DNA from: Bacteroidales bacterium
Lineage (GTDB): Bacteria > Bacteroidota > Bacteroidia > Bacteroidales > UBA932
DNA: 55,371 bases
Direction: 5' to 3'
NCBI GenBank assembly: GCA_024694675.1
Contig: JAILJO010000125.1
Location: forward strand, 1-55,371
Notes under the pieces: generated by a model
Seen by the model: only the letters and a program-made list of their open reading frames with translations
What the model was told of the DNA's origin: nothing
The model's database searches: none
Translations under genes and position numbers: made by a program
Part shown: one piece after another, positions 8,834-17,596 of the stretch
Layout of the letters: each line of letters opens with the position of its first letter
Numbering within the stretch: the stretch's first letter is position 1

Positions 8834-10621
8834 ATGAAAAGAGTACTGATACTTCTTTTGGCACCTGTTTTCTTTGCGGTGTCATGTAACAATAACCAGC
8901 TTGAGCCTGAGACAAAGCCCTTGCCCAAGTTGCTGTCACTTATCCCCAAGGCCGGTTATTCTGGTACGGAGGTAATTATTTCCGGCTATGGTTTCACCGA
9001 ACCGCTGACGGTTTCTGTCGACGGCAAGGAAGCTACGGTTAAGTCCGTTAGCGACGACCGTATTTCTGCAATAATGCCTGACCATGCTCTTGGAGAAGTG
9101 AATGTCAGCGTTACCACAGGTGGTGTTACTCTTGAAGGCCTGTCTTTCCGTTATGCGGAAAAAGTGCCGGAAGAGGGCCTTTCCATCACTTCATATCAGC
9201 CCGCCTCGGGAATAGAAGGTGACGTGATTTCCATCATGGGTGCGATGTTTTCTACCGACAAGGCCAAAAACACGGTTACAATCAACGGAAAAACTGCTGT
9301 TGTTGAAAAGGCAAACGAAACCCGCCTTATGGTGGTATTGCCTGACAATCCGGCCGGAGATTATCCCTTCGTGGTGACAGTGGGCGGAAAAACGGTTACC
9401 GGTCCCAGTTTTACATACAACGTCAAACCTGAGCTCACCGTCTTCTCTGTGACACCAAATACCGGAACTGCCGGAGATGTTGTTATCCTGAACGGCATGT
9501 GCTTCGGAGAGACTCCTGAGGACAACAAGGTCACCATTAACGGAACTGAAGCAACTGTTCTGACCGCATCGTACTCTGCGCTTTCAATCGTAATCCCTGA
9601 GAATCCCCGCGGATCATATCCCGTAGTGGTTACCGTTGGAGAAAAGACAGTTGAAGGGCCTTCCTTCCTCTATGTCGCCAAATCCCATACTTATACGGTC
9701 AAGACAATGAGCGGTTCGGCCGGACGTGCGGCGGATGTCACAACAATTGTTGACGGTGCTTCAACTGTTGCGAAATTCCGTCAGCCGCGCGGTGTGGTGT
9801 TCCTTCCCGACGGACGCCTTGCCATTTTTGACAACGGCAACAACGCTATCCGATTCATGAATCTGGCAACCTGGGAGGTGGAGAACTCCTCAGTAGCGGC
9901 GAAGTCTATGCTTAATGCCGCCTGGCGAGGCAGCCTGAACGGGGACTGGATATACATGGCCAGCAAGGGCAACAACAGGATAGTCCGTTACAATTACAAG
10001 ACAGACGCTGCCGAGATTGTTACTACCAATATGAGCGGAACGTCGCCGATGGATATCTGTTTTGATGCTGACGGAAACGGTTATGTGCTTGTCAGAGACG
10101 GATCCAAGGCTATTTTCAAAGCTGAAGGCGGCGATTTTGCCAACATGACCACTTTCACGACCTTCACCAAAGGCCCTCTTGCAATGCAGTTTGCACCGGA
10201 CGGGAACCTGATAGTTTCCACCCAGGGATGCCAGATAATCGGCGTGAAGCCCACCGGAGAGCAGTTTGTGATTGCCGGAATTGAGGATGCTAAAGCAGAC
10301 GACCCCGGCACCCCTGGCGAGCCGCTCACGGCCAAGTTCGGTTCCAATCTCTTTGGTCTCACCGTAAATTCCGACGGAGATATTTTTGTGGCGGATGATT
10401 CGTTCAAGGTGATCAAGCTCATCACCCTGGGAGAAAAAGGGTATGAAGATGCCGTGGTCAGTACCATAGCCGGAGCATCCGGCCAGAAGGCCAAGACAGA
10501 CGGCGTGGGCGCAGAAGCCCGCTTTGACTCTCCCGGTGAAATACGTATGGCACCCTCTGGAAAAATGCTCATTGTAACGGAGTATAATGCATTTACCATC
10601 CGAGAAATTGTAATTGACTGA
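8834..10621 (+). CDS. Lipoprotein with three IPT/TIG domains and an NHL beta-propeller
   Basis: The 595-residue lipoprotein has a lipobox at AVSC. Three IPT/TIG immunoglobulin-like domains follow (about 35-108, 115-195 and 200-280), each with the pattern P-x-x-G-x-x-G-D/T-x-V-x-I-x-G. The C-terminal half (about 285-595) has NHL-type blades such as PRGVVFLPDGRLAIFDNGNN, MDICFDADGNGYVLV, FGLTVNSDGDIFVADD and IRMAPSGKMLIVTEYN. There is no obvious catalytic motif. By position in a SusCD locus it is a candidate surface glycan-binding protein, with the IPT stalk presenting the propeller. It starts 2 bases after the phosphodiester glycosidase stop and ends 2 bases before the next gene, so it is co-transcribed. 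Confidence 0.88.
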   Translation: MKRVLILLLAPVFFAVSCNNNQLEPETKPLPKLLSLIPKAGYSGTEVIISGYGFTEPLTVSVDGKEATVKSVSDDRISAIMPDHALGEVNVSVTTGGVTLEGLSFRYAEKVPEEGLSITSYQPASGIEGDVISIMGAMFSTDKAKNTVTINGKTAVVEKANETRLMVVLPDNPAGDYPFVVTVGGKTVTGPSFTYNVKPELTVFSVTPNTGTAGDVVILNGMCFGETPEDNKVTINGTEATVLTASYSALSIVIPENPRGSYPVVVTVGEKTVEGPSFLYVAKSHTYTVKTMSGSAGRAADVTTIVDGASTVAKFRQPRGVVFLPDGRLAIFDNGNNAIRFMNLATWEVENSSVAAKSMLNAAWRGSLNGDWIYMASKGNNRIVRYNYKTDAAEIVTTNMSGTSPMDICFDADGNGYVLVRDGSKAIFKAEGGDFANMTTFTTFTKGPLAMQFAPDGNLIVSTQGCQIIGVKPTGEQFVIAGIEDAKADDPGTPGEPLTAKFGSNLFGLTVNSDGDIFVADDSFKVIKLITLGEKGYEDAVVSTIAGASGQKAKTDGVGAEARFDSPGEIRMAPSGKMLIVTEYNAFTIREIVID

Positions 10622-10623
10622 TT

Positions 10624-11874
10624 ATGAAAAAGATACTGTTATTCGCGTTATCCCTCACCCTGCTGGCATCCTGCCAACAGAAGGACACCTATGTGGCCAG
10701 GGTAACAGACCTGAGGCTGGTCTCTGTGGACCCCAAGAATGGTTATGCCGGAGATTTGGTTACAATTCTTGGCAGAAACTTTTCCGTTGATCCGCTTCAG
10801 AATCAGGTTACCGTTGGGGGAGTACCGGCAAAGGTACTTGAGGCTTATAAAGACAGACTTCTTGTCATTCTTCCCAAGAATGAACCAGGAATCAGGGAAA
10901 TATCGGTCAAAGGACCTGCAGGAGAGGCCGGAGGGCTGGAATTCAATTACCTGAAAGTTCCTGACCATGAGTATCTGGTTTCCACTATCGTCGGACAGCA
11001 GGGAGTGCGCAAGTGCATAGACGGCGTTGGTACCGGAGCTGCAACTTATATGCCCACCGGCATCAACAAGGCCGCTGACGGAACCCTCTGGTTCACTGAC
11101 CGCGGCGGCAATGCAGTACGTCATATTGCTGCAGACATGACCGTGACTACAGAGGCGAAAATCGAGGAGTCAGGAGCCGCCGTATGGCAAGGCGCATTCG
11201 ATGCTGCGGGCAATTACTGGTATAATGACAAGGCCAAGGGCAAACTCTACAGGTTTACCCCGTCAACAAAGACCAACACGATGATTGCGGGCGGCCTGAA
11301 CAATCCGATGAACGTGGCAATAGGAGCCGACGGGTCGATCTACGTTCCTTGCCGAAACGGAAAGGTAATCTACAAATTCAACCCTTCAACTCTTGAAAAG
11401 ACAGAATTTGCCCAGATTCCCGACGAGGGACCGGCATTCATCGGTTTCGATCCCAAAGGCAATATGATAGTATCTGTCCAGCACGGATACAGGCTTATTT
11501 CCATCGACTCTGAAGGAAACCAGACGGTTATCATGGGCACCGGAGAAAAAGTTGAAACCATGTATGACGACCCTGACGGAGACCCCCTAAAAACCAGTAT
11601 CCGTTCCTGCCAGGGGTTTGACGTGGCGCCGGATGGTACGATATACGTCGGCGATGCTAATTACAATTGTGTCCGCCAACTTACTCCGGATGCGAATGGC
11701 AACTACGCTACCGGCAAGGTCGAAACCATACTTGGCGGCACCAAGGGTTATTCCGACGGCAAGGGCCTGAATGCCAAGTTCAACGAAGTGGACGGCATTC
11801 TGGTGTATGATGCCAATACTCTTTACATCTGCGATTCCCAGAATTGTTTAATCCGAAAAGTCACAATCAAATGA
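10624..11874 (+). CDS. Lipoprotein with one IPT/TIG domain and an NHL beta-propeller
   Basis: The 416-residue lipoprotein (lipobox LASC) is a shorter paralogue of the preceding protein. It has one IPT/TIG domain (about 28-105, LVSVDPKNGYAGDLVTILGR) and then an NHL propeller (about 115-416). Blades include PTGINKAADGTLWFTDRGGN, MNVAIGADGSIYVPCRNGK, FIGFDPKGNMIVSV and FDVAPDGTIYVGDANYNC. It ends with an ATGA overlap into the phosphatase-like gene, so translation is coupled. A binding or presentation role at the cell surface is inferred from position only. Confidence 0.87.
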   Translation: MKKILLFALSLTLLASCQQKDTYVARVTDLRLVSVDPKNGYAGDLVTILGRNFSVDPLQNQVTVGGVPAKVLEAYKDRLLVILPKNEPGIREISVKGPAGEAGGLEFNYLKVPDHEYLVSTIVGQQGVRKCIDGVGTGAATYMPTGINKAADGTLWFTDRGGNAVRHIAADMTVTTEAKIEESGAAVWQGAFDAAGNYWYNDKAKGKLYRFTPSTKTNTMIAGGLNNPMNVAIGADGSIYVPCRNGKVIYKFNPSTLEKTEFAQIPDEGPAFIGFDPKGNMIVSVQHGYRLISIDSEGNQTVIMGTGEKVETMYDDPDGDPLKTSIRSCQGFDVAPDGTIYVGDANYNCVRQLTPDANGNYATGKVETILGGTKGYSDGKGLNAKFNEVDGILVYDANTLYICDSQNCLIRKVTIK

Positions 11875-12818
11875 AGCGCATATTATTGCTCCTGGTTGCG
11901 GCGGTGGCCCTTACCGGATGCCCTTCGCACCCTTCATTAAAGGAGGAAACGCCTTTCCGTCTGCTTTTCTGGAATATACAGAACGGCATGTGGTCGGATC
12001 AGGGAAACAACTATGACAACTTCGTCCAGTGGGTTTCTGATCAGGATCCGGATGTGTGCGTCTGGTGTGAAGCGCGCAGCATTTATTATACCGGCACCCG
12101 CGACAAGATGCCGGTGGAGGAAAAGTATCTGGTGGATAATTGGCCGGAACTTGCATTGAGATACGGTCATAAGTATGTTTATGTGGGAGGAATGCGTGAT
12201 AATTATCCTCAGGTGATTACTTCCAAGACTCCCATCCATGGGAAGGCCAAAATCGTGGGAGAAGAGCCGGACAGCGTTGTTTCCCACGGTGCGGTATGGG
12301 CCCAGGTTAGTGTCGAAGGCAAGACTTTGAATCTGGTCGCATTGCATACCTGGCCGCATCAATATGCATACAATGCGTCTGACCAGGAAGCGTCGAAGGC
12401 CGAACATGGCGGAGACACTTACAGGAAGATGGAGGTTGAATATGTTTGCAAACATACCATCGGCCAGGCCAAGGACGGCTATTGGCTAATGATGGGGGAT
12501 TTCAACTCCATTTCCAGAACGGACAATGCCTGGTATGGCCTGCCTGCAGACGACCCCAAGTTCCAGGCCCAGGACTATATGCACAACAATACCCCCTATT
12601 GGGATATTATCAAGAGGCGTTATCCGGAGGACGTAATCCTGTCCACTATCGCAAACACCCGTTACGATTATGTCTTCTGTACGCCGGACCTTTATCCGTT
12701 TATCACCGATGCCAGGATAGTTCGGGACGATTATACAGAACCGGTAAGGGACGAAAAAGTTACCAGTTTCTGGCATCCGTCCGACCACCAGCCGGTAATT
12801 GTCGATTTTAAATTCTGA
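11871..12818 (+). CDS. Endonuclease/exonuclease/phosphatase (EEP) superfamily lipoprotein
   Basis: The 315-residue protein has a lipoprotein signal (lipobox LTGC) followed by a complete EEP fold. Visible metal and catalytic positions are the Asn of FWNIQNG, the Glu of CVWCEA, the His of VALHTWPH, the Asp/Asn of MGDFNS, the Asp of YDYVF and the Asp-His of SDHQPV. The superfamily includes DNase I, inositol phosphatases and sphingomyelinases, all Mg-dependent phosphoester or phosphodiester hydrolases. Beside a phosphodiester glycosidase, phosphodiester or phosphomonoester cleavage of a glycoconjugate is more likely than DNA degradation, but this is inference. The ATG at 11871 overlaps the stop of the preceding gene by 4 bases; an in-frame upstream start inside that gene lacks a signal peptide. 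Confidence 0.88.
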   Translation: MKRILLLLVAAVALTGCPSHPSLKEETPFRLLFWNIQNGMWSDQGNNYDNFVQWVSDQDPDVCVWCEARSIYYTGTRDKMPVEEKYLVDNWPELALRYGHKYVYVGGMRDNYPQVITSKTPIHGKAKIVGEEPDSVVSHGAVWAQVSVEGKTLNLVALHTWPHQYAYNASDQEASKAEHGGDTYRKMEVEYVCKHTIGQAKDGYWLMMGDFNSISRTDNAWYGLPADDPKFQAQDYMHNNTPYWDIIKRRYPEDVILSTIANTRYDYVFCTPDLYPFITDARIVRDDYTEPVRDEKVTSFWHPSDHQPVIVDFKF

Positions 12819-12823
12819 GTATC

Positions 12824-15463
12824 ATGAAGCGATTTCTATTTCTTACGGTACCTTTCCTCATGCTCATTTCCTGCACCGAGGAGCCTTTACAGGATACCAC
12901 CCCTTCTGAGCTCTCTTTTACCGCCGTATTCGGCGATGACATCTCTACAAAAACCGGTTTTGACTCATCGGTCTTTGAATGGCGTACAGGCGACCGCATC
13001 CGCGTTGCGCTTTCAGGGGGAAAGACTCTGGACATGCGCTATCCGGGAGAAAACACATCCGCATCTGCCACTTTTACCCAGACTGAAACTCCTGCCGGAA
13101 CTGTCATATATGGTGATGGAGGATTTGCCATATATCCATCCCTTGCAGAATCTAACTGCAGGGTTGAGGCATCCACTCTTACCCTGGGGCTGAAAAGCAG
13201 TTATGCCTGGAGCGAGGGTAATGCCGAGGCTCCGATGATTTCCAAAGTCATCAAAGGACAGTCTCTGTCTTTCAGTCACCTTGGCGGTCTGCTCAAGGTC
13301 TCGCTGTCCAACGTCCCTTCCAGCGCAGCTAAACTGATGGTCCTGACTCCAGGATACGTGACCTCCAAAAATATGCCCGTGCAGGGCTGGTCCGGCTCTT
13401 TCACTGAGGACAAACCCTATGTACAGGCTTATGCGGGAGAGGATGGCCTTATAGGAGTATCGTTTACCCCTGGTACTTCTTCTTCCATGGATTTCTATGT
13501 TCCGCTGCCAGTCGGTCCCGGCGTCACGCATACTTATCCGGAAATAAGGATTTATCTTGTCGATTCTGCAGGAAGTACCATTTCCGGGACTCTGCGCGCA
13601 GCCGCAGACGTCAGAATCGACAGGGCTCATATAAAGCCCATGAGCGAAGTGGCGTATCCCGCGCTTAAGGCGCCCAATACGGTAACCACGCTGTTTGGAA
13701 ACGCAGGTTTCAGCAATCCTGTCGTCGGAAAGGCCGGCGGAAACTCCTCGGAGGCAATTCTTGGGGCGGCTCGCGGCATGGTATGGACCCAGCAGGATCA
13801 CAAGGCGATTATCTTTGACCAGGTCCAGAGTCTCCGTCTATGGGATATGGATGCGGGAACAATTTCGGAACCTGTTACGTACGGCACGTCATCTTGTGTT
13901 CCATGGCTTGGAAACATGCATGGCGGGAAAGTTTATTTTGCAGAAAAGGCAACTGCCGCGGTATGGTCTTACAATCCGTCAGACGGGGTATTTACCAAAG
14001 AAGCGGCACAGGCCGGCTGGAGCGGTAACAGTGTAATGGATCTTGTTTACGATTCCGAAGGAAACGCTTACGTTGCAGTCCGAAACCTGAATACCATTTA
14101 TAAATTCAGCGGCGGTGACATTACAGCCGAACCGTCACTGTCAATCAATACCGGCAAATGGCCGCTGGCCATGGAGTTCGATGCCGACGGGAATCTCATT
14201 GTGGCAACGAACGGCTGCCAGTTGCTCAAGGTGAACGTTTCAACGGGTACATATGAGGCCATCGCCGGAATACTGGATGCAAAGGCAATTGCGGACGGAA
14301 CGGCCGGGTCGCCGCTTACGGCGAAATTCACCGCCGGAATCGGAGACATCGCCATTGCGCCCAACGGAGATATCTATGTGGCCGATACATATAGGGTGCG
14401 CAGAATCCGTAAAGGTTCTTTGGGCTATTCCAACGCCGTGGTGAGCACTGTTGCCGGAGGTTCACAGGCAGCCAATCGCGCCGCCATTGTGGACGGAGTG
14501 GGCACATCGGCAAACTTCCGTCAGATGGGAGGCCTGCTTCTCAACAGCAAGGGTTCAGTCCTTTATATTACCGATCAGGGGACCGGCCATGTGCGTGAAT
14601 TGTATCTCGGCGATCCGGACGGGCCTGTTGACGAGAAGACAACTGTCAGGGCAGCCACGTTCAATATACGTTTCGTGACAGACAAGGATACCGAAGAGCG
14701 AAGCTGGACCAGCAGGCGTACCGGCGTGGTACAGTTGATCAAGGATTATGACTTCGACATAACCGGCTTCCAGGAAAGCCGTCCGGAACAGCGGACATAC
14801 CTGAAGGATAATCTTCCGGACTATACTTTCTTTGAAACTCCGGAAGAGCCTTGCATGGCTTGGAAGACCGCCAGGTTTGTACTGCTTGGGAGCGGATATT
14901 TTTATCTCTCGGCCACTCCTGATGTGGCAAGCAGCCCTTATCCGGGGTGGGTTTCAACAGACCCCGGCCGGAAACGCGTTTGCCAGTGGGCAAAGCTTGA
15001 AGACAGGGAGTCGGGCAGGAAGATTCTATATCTGAACACTCATCTGGAGGTGACGAGTTCGGGAACTTCCATCAGCGAAGAAGAGGCTGTTACAATCCGG
15101 ACCAATTCTGCAGATTTGATCTGCAGCCGAATAGCGTCGTTGAGTTCCGGTGAGTATTCGGTGATTCTTGGCGGAGACATGAACAGTTCCACAACCGAAG
15201 CCGCCCATACGGACTATTTCAAAGCTCAGCTTACGGACTCCTATTATCGCAGTGCCGACCTGGGAGTAAAGGAAGGCCCTGTGGCTACATACAATGCATA
15301 CAGCTATGAGGAGGAACAGCGCAGCAAGTGGTATCACAGGATTGATTATCTGTACTTTAAAGGTCCTCTGGACGTGGTAAGGTACAAAGTCATCGACGAC
15401 TTGTACGGTGGTTATTATACCTCCGACCACTGGCCTTTGATGGTAGTATTTGCACTAAACTAA
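12824..15463 (+). CDS. Tripartite lipoprotein: fimbrillin-like domain + NHL propeller + EEP hydrolase
   Basis: The 879-residue protein has a lipobox at LISC followed by acidic residues (CTEEP), which resembles a surface-export signal. About 25-285 is a fimbrillin (Mfa)-like region: STKTGFDSSVFEWRTGDRI, FSHLGGLLKVSL, FYVPLPVGPGV, RAHIKPMSEV. About 290-600 is an NHL propeller (YDSEGNAYVAV, MEFDADGNLIVATNG, IAPNGDIYVADTYRVRRI). About 605-879 is a second EEP domain with intact motifs: AATFNIRFV, ITGFQES, YLNTHLE, LGGDMNSS, RIDYLYF and SDHWPLMVV. It therefore combines a fimbrial or adhesin-like stalk, a binding propeller and a phosphoesterase on one surface lipoprotein. It lies 5 bases after the stand-alone EEP gene. 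Confidence 0.85.
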   Translation: MKRFLFLTVPFLMLISCTEEPLQDTTPSELSFTAVFGDDISTKTGFDSSVFEWRTGDRIRVALSGGKTLDMRYPGENTSASATFTQTETPAGTVIYGDGGFAIYPSLAESNCRVEASTLTLGLKSSYAWSEGNAEAPMISKVIKGQSLSFSHLGGLLKVSLSNVPSSAAKLMVLTPGYVTSKNMPVQGWSGSFTEDKPYVQAYAGEDGLIGVSFTPGTSSSMDFYVPLPVGPGVTHTYPEIRIYLVDSAGSTISGTLRAAADVRIDRAHIKPMSEVAYPALKAPNTVTTLFGNAGFSNPVVGKAGGNSSEAILGAARGMVWTQQDHKAIIFDQVQSLRLWDMDAGTISEPVTYGTSSCVPWLGNMHGGKVYFAEKATAAVWSYNPSDGVFTKEAAQAGWSGNSVMDLVYDSEGNAYVAVRNLNTIYKFSGGDITAEPSLSINTGKWPLAMEFDADGNLIVATNGCQLLKVNVSTGTYEAIAGILDAKAIADGTAGSPLTAKFTAGIGDIAIAPNGDIYVADTYRVRRIRKGSLGYSNAVVSTVAGGSQAANRAAIVDGVGTSANFRQMGGLLLNSKGSVLYITDQGTGHVRELYLGDPDGPVDEKTTVRAATFNIRFVTDKDTEERSWTSRRTGVVQLIKDYDFDITGFQESRPEQRTYLKDNLPDYTFFETPEEPCMAWKTARFVLLGSGYFYLSATPDVASSPYPGWVSTDPGRKRVCQWAKLEDRESGRKILYLNTHLEVTSSGTSISEEEAVTIRTNSADLICSRIASLSSGEYSVILGGDMNSSTTEAAHTDYFKAQLTDSYYRSADLGVKEGPVATYNAYSYEEEQRSKWYHRIDYLYFKGPLDVVRYKVIDDLYGGYYTSDHWPLMVVFALN

Positions 15464-15485
15464 AAACCATAAATAATATTGCACC

Positions 15486-15632
15486 ATGAAAAGAAAAATG
15501 TATTTGCAACCCGAGACCGAGTTGCTGGAAACAATGCAGGAGCTCAATTTCTGCGCATCAGATTTAGGCACATCCGGAAGCGGTGGCATCGAAAACTGGA
15601 TTGAAGACGGTCCTGGTGAATGGATTTTTTAG
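15486..15632 (+). CDS. 48-residue peptide gene (Bacteroidales short peptide next to fimbrillin-like gene)
   Basis: An ATG at 15486 opens a 48-codon frame ending TAG at 15630-15632. It is packed between two fimbrillin-like lipoprotein genes (22 bases after one, 11 before the next). The peptide starts MKRKMYLQPETELLE, continues through FCASDLG, and ends in a Gly/acidic tail closing with EWIF. Many Bacteroidales genomes carry unannotated peptides with the same plan, a basic start, Y-x-x-P-E, then C/L-A-S and a Gly/Asp/Glu-rich tail ending in aromatics; that is recollection, not a search. It has no hydrophobic signal sequence. Function is unknown; a secreted or processed peptide or an assembly factor for the neighbours are possibilities. 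Confidence 0.7.
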   Translation: MKRKMYLQPETELLETMQELNFCASDLGTSGSGGIENWIEDGPGEWIF

Positions 15633-15636
15633 GAGG
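15631..15636 (+). promoter_or_regulatory. Perfect Shine-Dalgarno AGGAGG
   Basis: AGGAGG overlaps the TAG stop of the peptide gene and sits 7 bases before the ATG at 15644. Most other starts in this locus have no such sequence, as is usual in Bacteroidota. It fixes the start of the downstream lipoprotein at 15644 and suggests coupled, perhaps stronger, translation of it. Confidence 0.6.
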
Positions 15637-15643
15637 ATGCTCT

Positions 15644-17530
15644 ATGAGAAAGATTGAATTCATAGTATTTGCAGCAATGGCTGCATGCGTTTTCTCCTGC
15701 AGTAAGGAGGTTAAGGTTCCCGAGGAACAGAAAGCCGGGACAAAAACTCTTGAAGCCCGTTTTGCCGATGAAGAAACCAAAACGGCTTTCGTCAGTGGAG
15801 TTTACAAGTGGAAAACGAATGACAACATGGTTGTCCGCAGTGACAATGCCAACGGTTACACTACGTATAAATATACCGGAGAAGACAGCGCCGACGCGGT
15901 GACTTTTGTTGCCAATACGGATGACAACATCGTGTACGGAAACGATTCGTTTGCTATCTATCCTGCCAAGACCAGCGGGACGGGAGCAAGTGCATACCCA
16001 AAGGAGGAAGACGGCTCGCTCAAGCCGGTCCTCAAGGATACTTATACCTGGTTCGACGAAAATGTGGAAGCGCCCATGCTTGCAAAAGTGGCCTCGGGTG
16101 AACCGCTGGAGTTCAAACAGCTTGGCGGCTTGCTCAAGGTGACCTACAAGAACGTGCCTCCCAAAGCGGCCAAAATCATCGTAACCGCCCCGGTGGTGGA
16201 TGACGCTCTTATTGCCGCGGGCAATGTCACTTACAAGATCAATTCTACCATGAACAAGACGTACAACTGGACAACTGCAGGCGGCGGTTTTGATCCTGTC
16301 GAGATACCATACGTAAAGGCCTATCCCCACAGCGGAACATACAAGACAACGGTCAACATTGCTTCGGCTACTGCCGCCCAGCGCACGTCAGATGACGGCA
16401 TCACCGCTTACATCCCGCTTCCGGTCGGTCCTGAAGTTGTTGGAGGAAAGAATGTCTATCCCCGCCTGGAAGTGAGCCTTGTATTTGCCGACAATACTGT
16501 TGTCCCCGGCTCAACCCGCGCTGCCAACAATGTCCAGATTGAGCGCGCCCATATTAAGCCCATGCCTGCTATCGCCCTCACCAAGTACTCTGTGGAAGTC
16601 GTTGCCGGAACGGACGGATCAAATGCAACTACAGACGGTATCGGTACGGCTGCCAAATTCAACCAGGTCCGCGGACTGTGCTGGCTCGATTCTTCCAACC
16701 TGCTTCTTACAGAATCCAACGGCAGCAAAGTATTGCGCAAATTCAACAAATCTACCAAGGAAGTAACATCTGCGAAGACTCTCGGCGGAAATGCACCATG
16801 GCAGGGCTGCATGAAGGACGGCCTGTTCTATTTTATCGACAAGGGTAATGCACAAATCAGGACCTGGAATCCTTCAACCGGTGATCTCGCAACATTGACC
16901 TCTTCTGTGGGAAACAGCCCCATGTGCGTCCGCTTCTATGGTGACGACGCTTATGTGGCGAGCAGGAATGATTCAAAGGTTTACAAATTTGCTGGAGGCG
17001 CTACAGGCACCAAGTCGGTCTTCTTTGACTTCTCCACCCTCGATCATGGTGAGGATACCAACTGGCCTATCGCGATGGTATTTGACGGTGACGGCAATGC
17101 CATTGTTACAGTAGGAAGCAGCAAGGGTACTTCTGCCAGCGCCTATGCAGTTTATGTAATCTCGCCCGCCGGAGAAATCGTCACTACCATAGGTAAAAAG
17201 GTCAAAGCCACATCTTTTGCCCTGACCTATGACGGTGCCCCGGCCAATGCAACGTTCTCTGCAAACATGAACGGTATCACCCTAGGCCCTGACGGAGCCC
17301 TGTACATGGTTGACAGCTATGCCATCCGCCGTATCACCAAGGGGGCGTCCGGCTGGTCCGACGCCACTGTGACCACCATTCTTGGCGGCGGCTCGTCATA
17401 TACTACATCAGTAGGCGCCACCTGCCAAATTACAAACACACCTCAGGATATCGTTTTCGATCCGGAAAACAGCAAGGTGTTCTACTTCTTTGACTGGCGT
17501 TACACCCTCAGGAAAGTAACTATTGAATAG
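15644..17530 (+). CDS. Lipoprotein: fimbrillin-like domain + NHL propeller
   Basis: The 628-residue lipoprotein (lipobox VFSC) is a paralogue of the N-terminal two thirds of the 12824 fusion. Its fimbrillin-like region (about 25-320) has ETKTAFVSGVYKWKTNDN, FKQLGGLLKVTYKNV, AYIPLPVGPEV and RAHIKPMPAI. An NHL-type propeller follows (about 325-628): FNQVRGLCWLDSSN, MCVRFYGDDAYVASRN, ITLGPDGALYMVDSYAIRRI. The EEP domain of its paralogue is absent. The ATG at 15644 is chosen because of the Shine-Dalgarno and the signal peptide; 8 upstream in-frame codons belong to the peptide-gene overlap. It is the last gene before a hairpin at 17558. A surface-binding role is inferred. Confidence 0.86.
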   Translation: MRKIEFIVFAAMAACVFSCSKEVKVPEEQKAGTKTLEARFADEETKTAFVSGVYKWKTNDNMVVRSDNANGYTTYKYTGEDSADAVTFVANTDDNIVYGNDSFAIYPAKTSGTGASAYPKEEDGSLKPVLKDTYTWFDENVEAPMLAKVASGEPLEFKQLGGLLKVTYKNVPPKAAKIIVTAPVVDDALIAAGNVTYKINSTMNKTYNWTTAGGGFDPVEIPYVKAYPHSGTYKTTVNIASATAAQRTSDDGITAYIPLPVGPEVVGGKNVYPRLEVSLVFADNTVVPGSTRAANNVQIERAHIKPMPAIALTKYSVEVVAGTDGSNATTDGIGTAAKFNQVRGLCWLDSSNLLLTESNGSKVLRKFNKSTKEVTSAKTLGGNAPWQGCMKDGLFYFIDKGNAQIRTWNPSTGDLATLTSSVGNSPMCVRFYGDDAYVASRNDSKVYKFAGGATGTKSVFFDFSTLDHGEDTNWPIAMVFDGDGNAIVTVGSSKGTSASAYAVYVISPAGEIVTTIGKKVKATSFALTYDGAPANATFSANMNGITLGPDGALYMVDSYAIRRITKGASGWSDATVTTILGGGSSYTTSVGATCQITNTPQDIVFDPENSKVFYFFDWRYTLRKVTIE

Positions 17531-17557
17531 TTGTCGGTATAAGTTAAGTTATAGTAC

Positions 17558-17585
17558 GGGCTGGCTGACATGAGTCGGCCAGCCC
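17558..17585 (+). terminator. GC-rich hairpin, possible terminator or attenuator
   Basis: GGGCTGGC (17558-17565) pairs perfectly with GCCAGCCC (17578-17585) around a 12-base loop. The following bases are only partly T-rich. It stands 27 bases after the NHL lipoprotein stop and 11 bases before the next ATG, so it may thin out rather than end transcription into the SGNH and GH3 genes. Confidence 0.5.
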
Positions 17586-17596
17586 ATTTGTTCATC

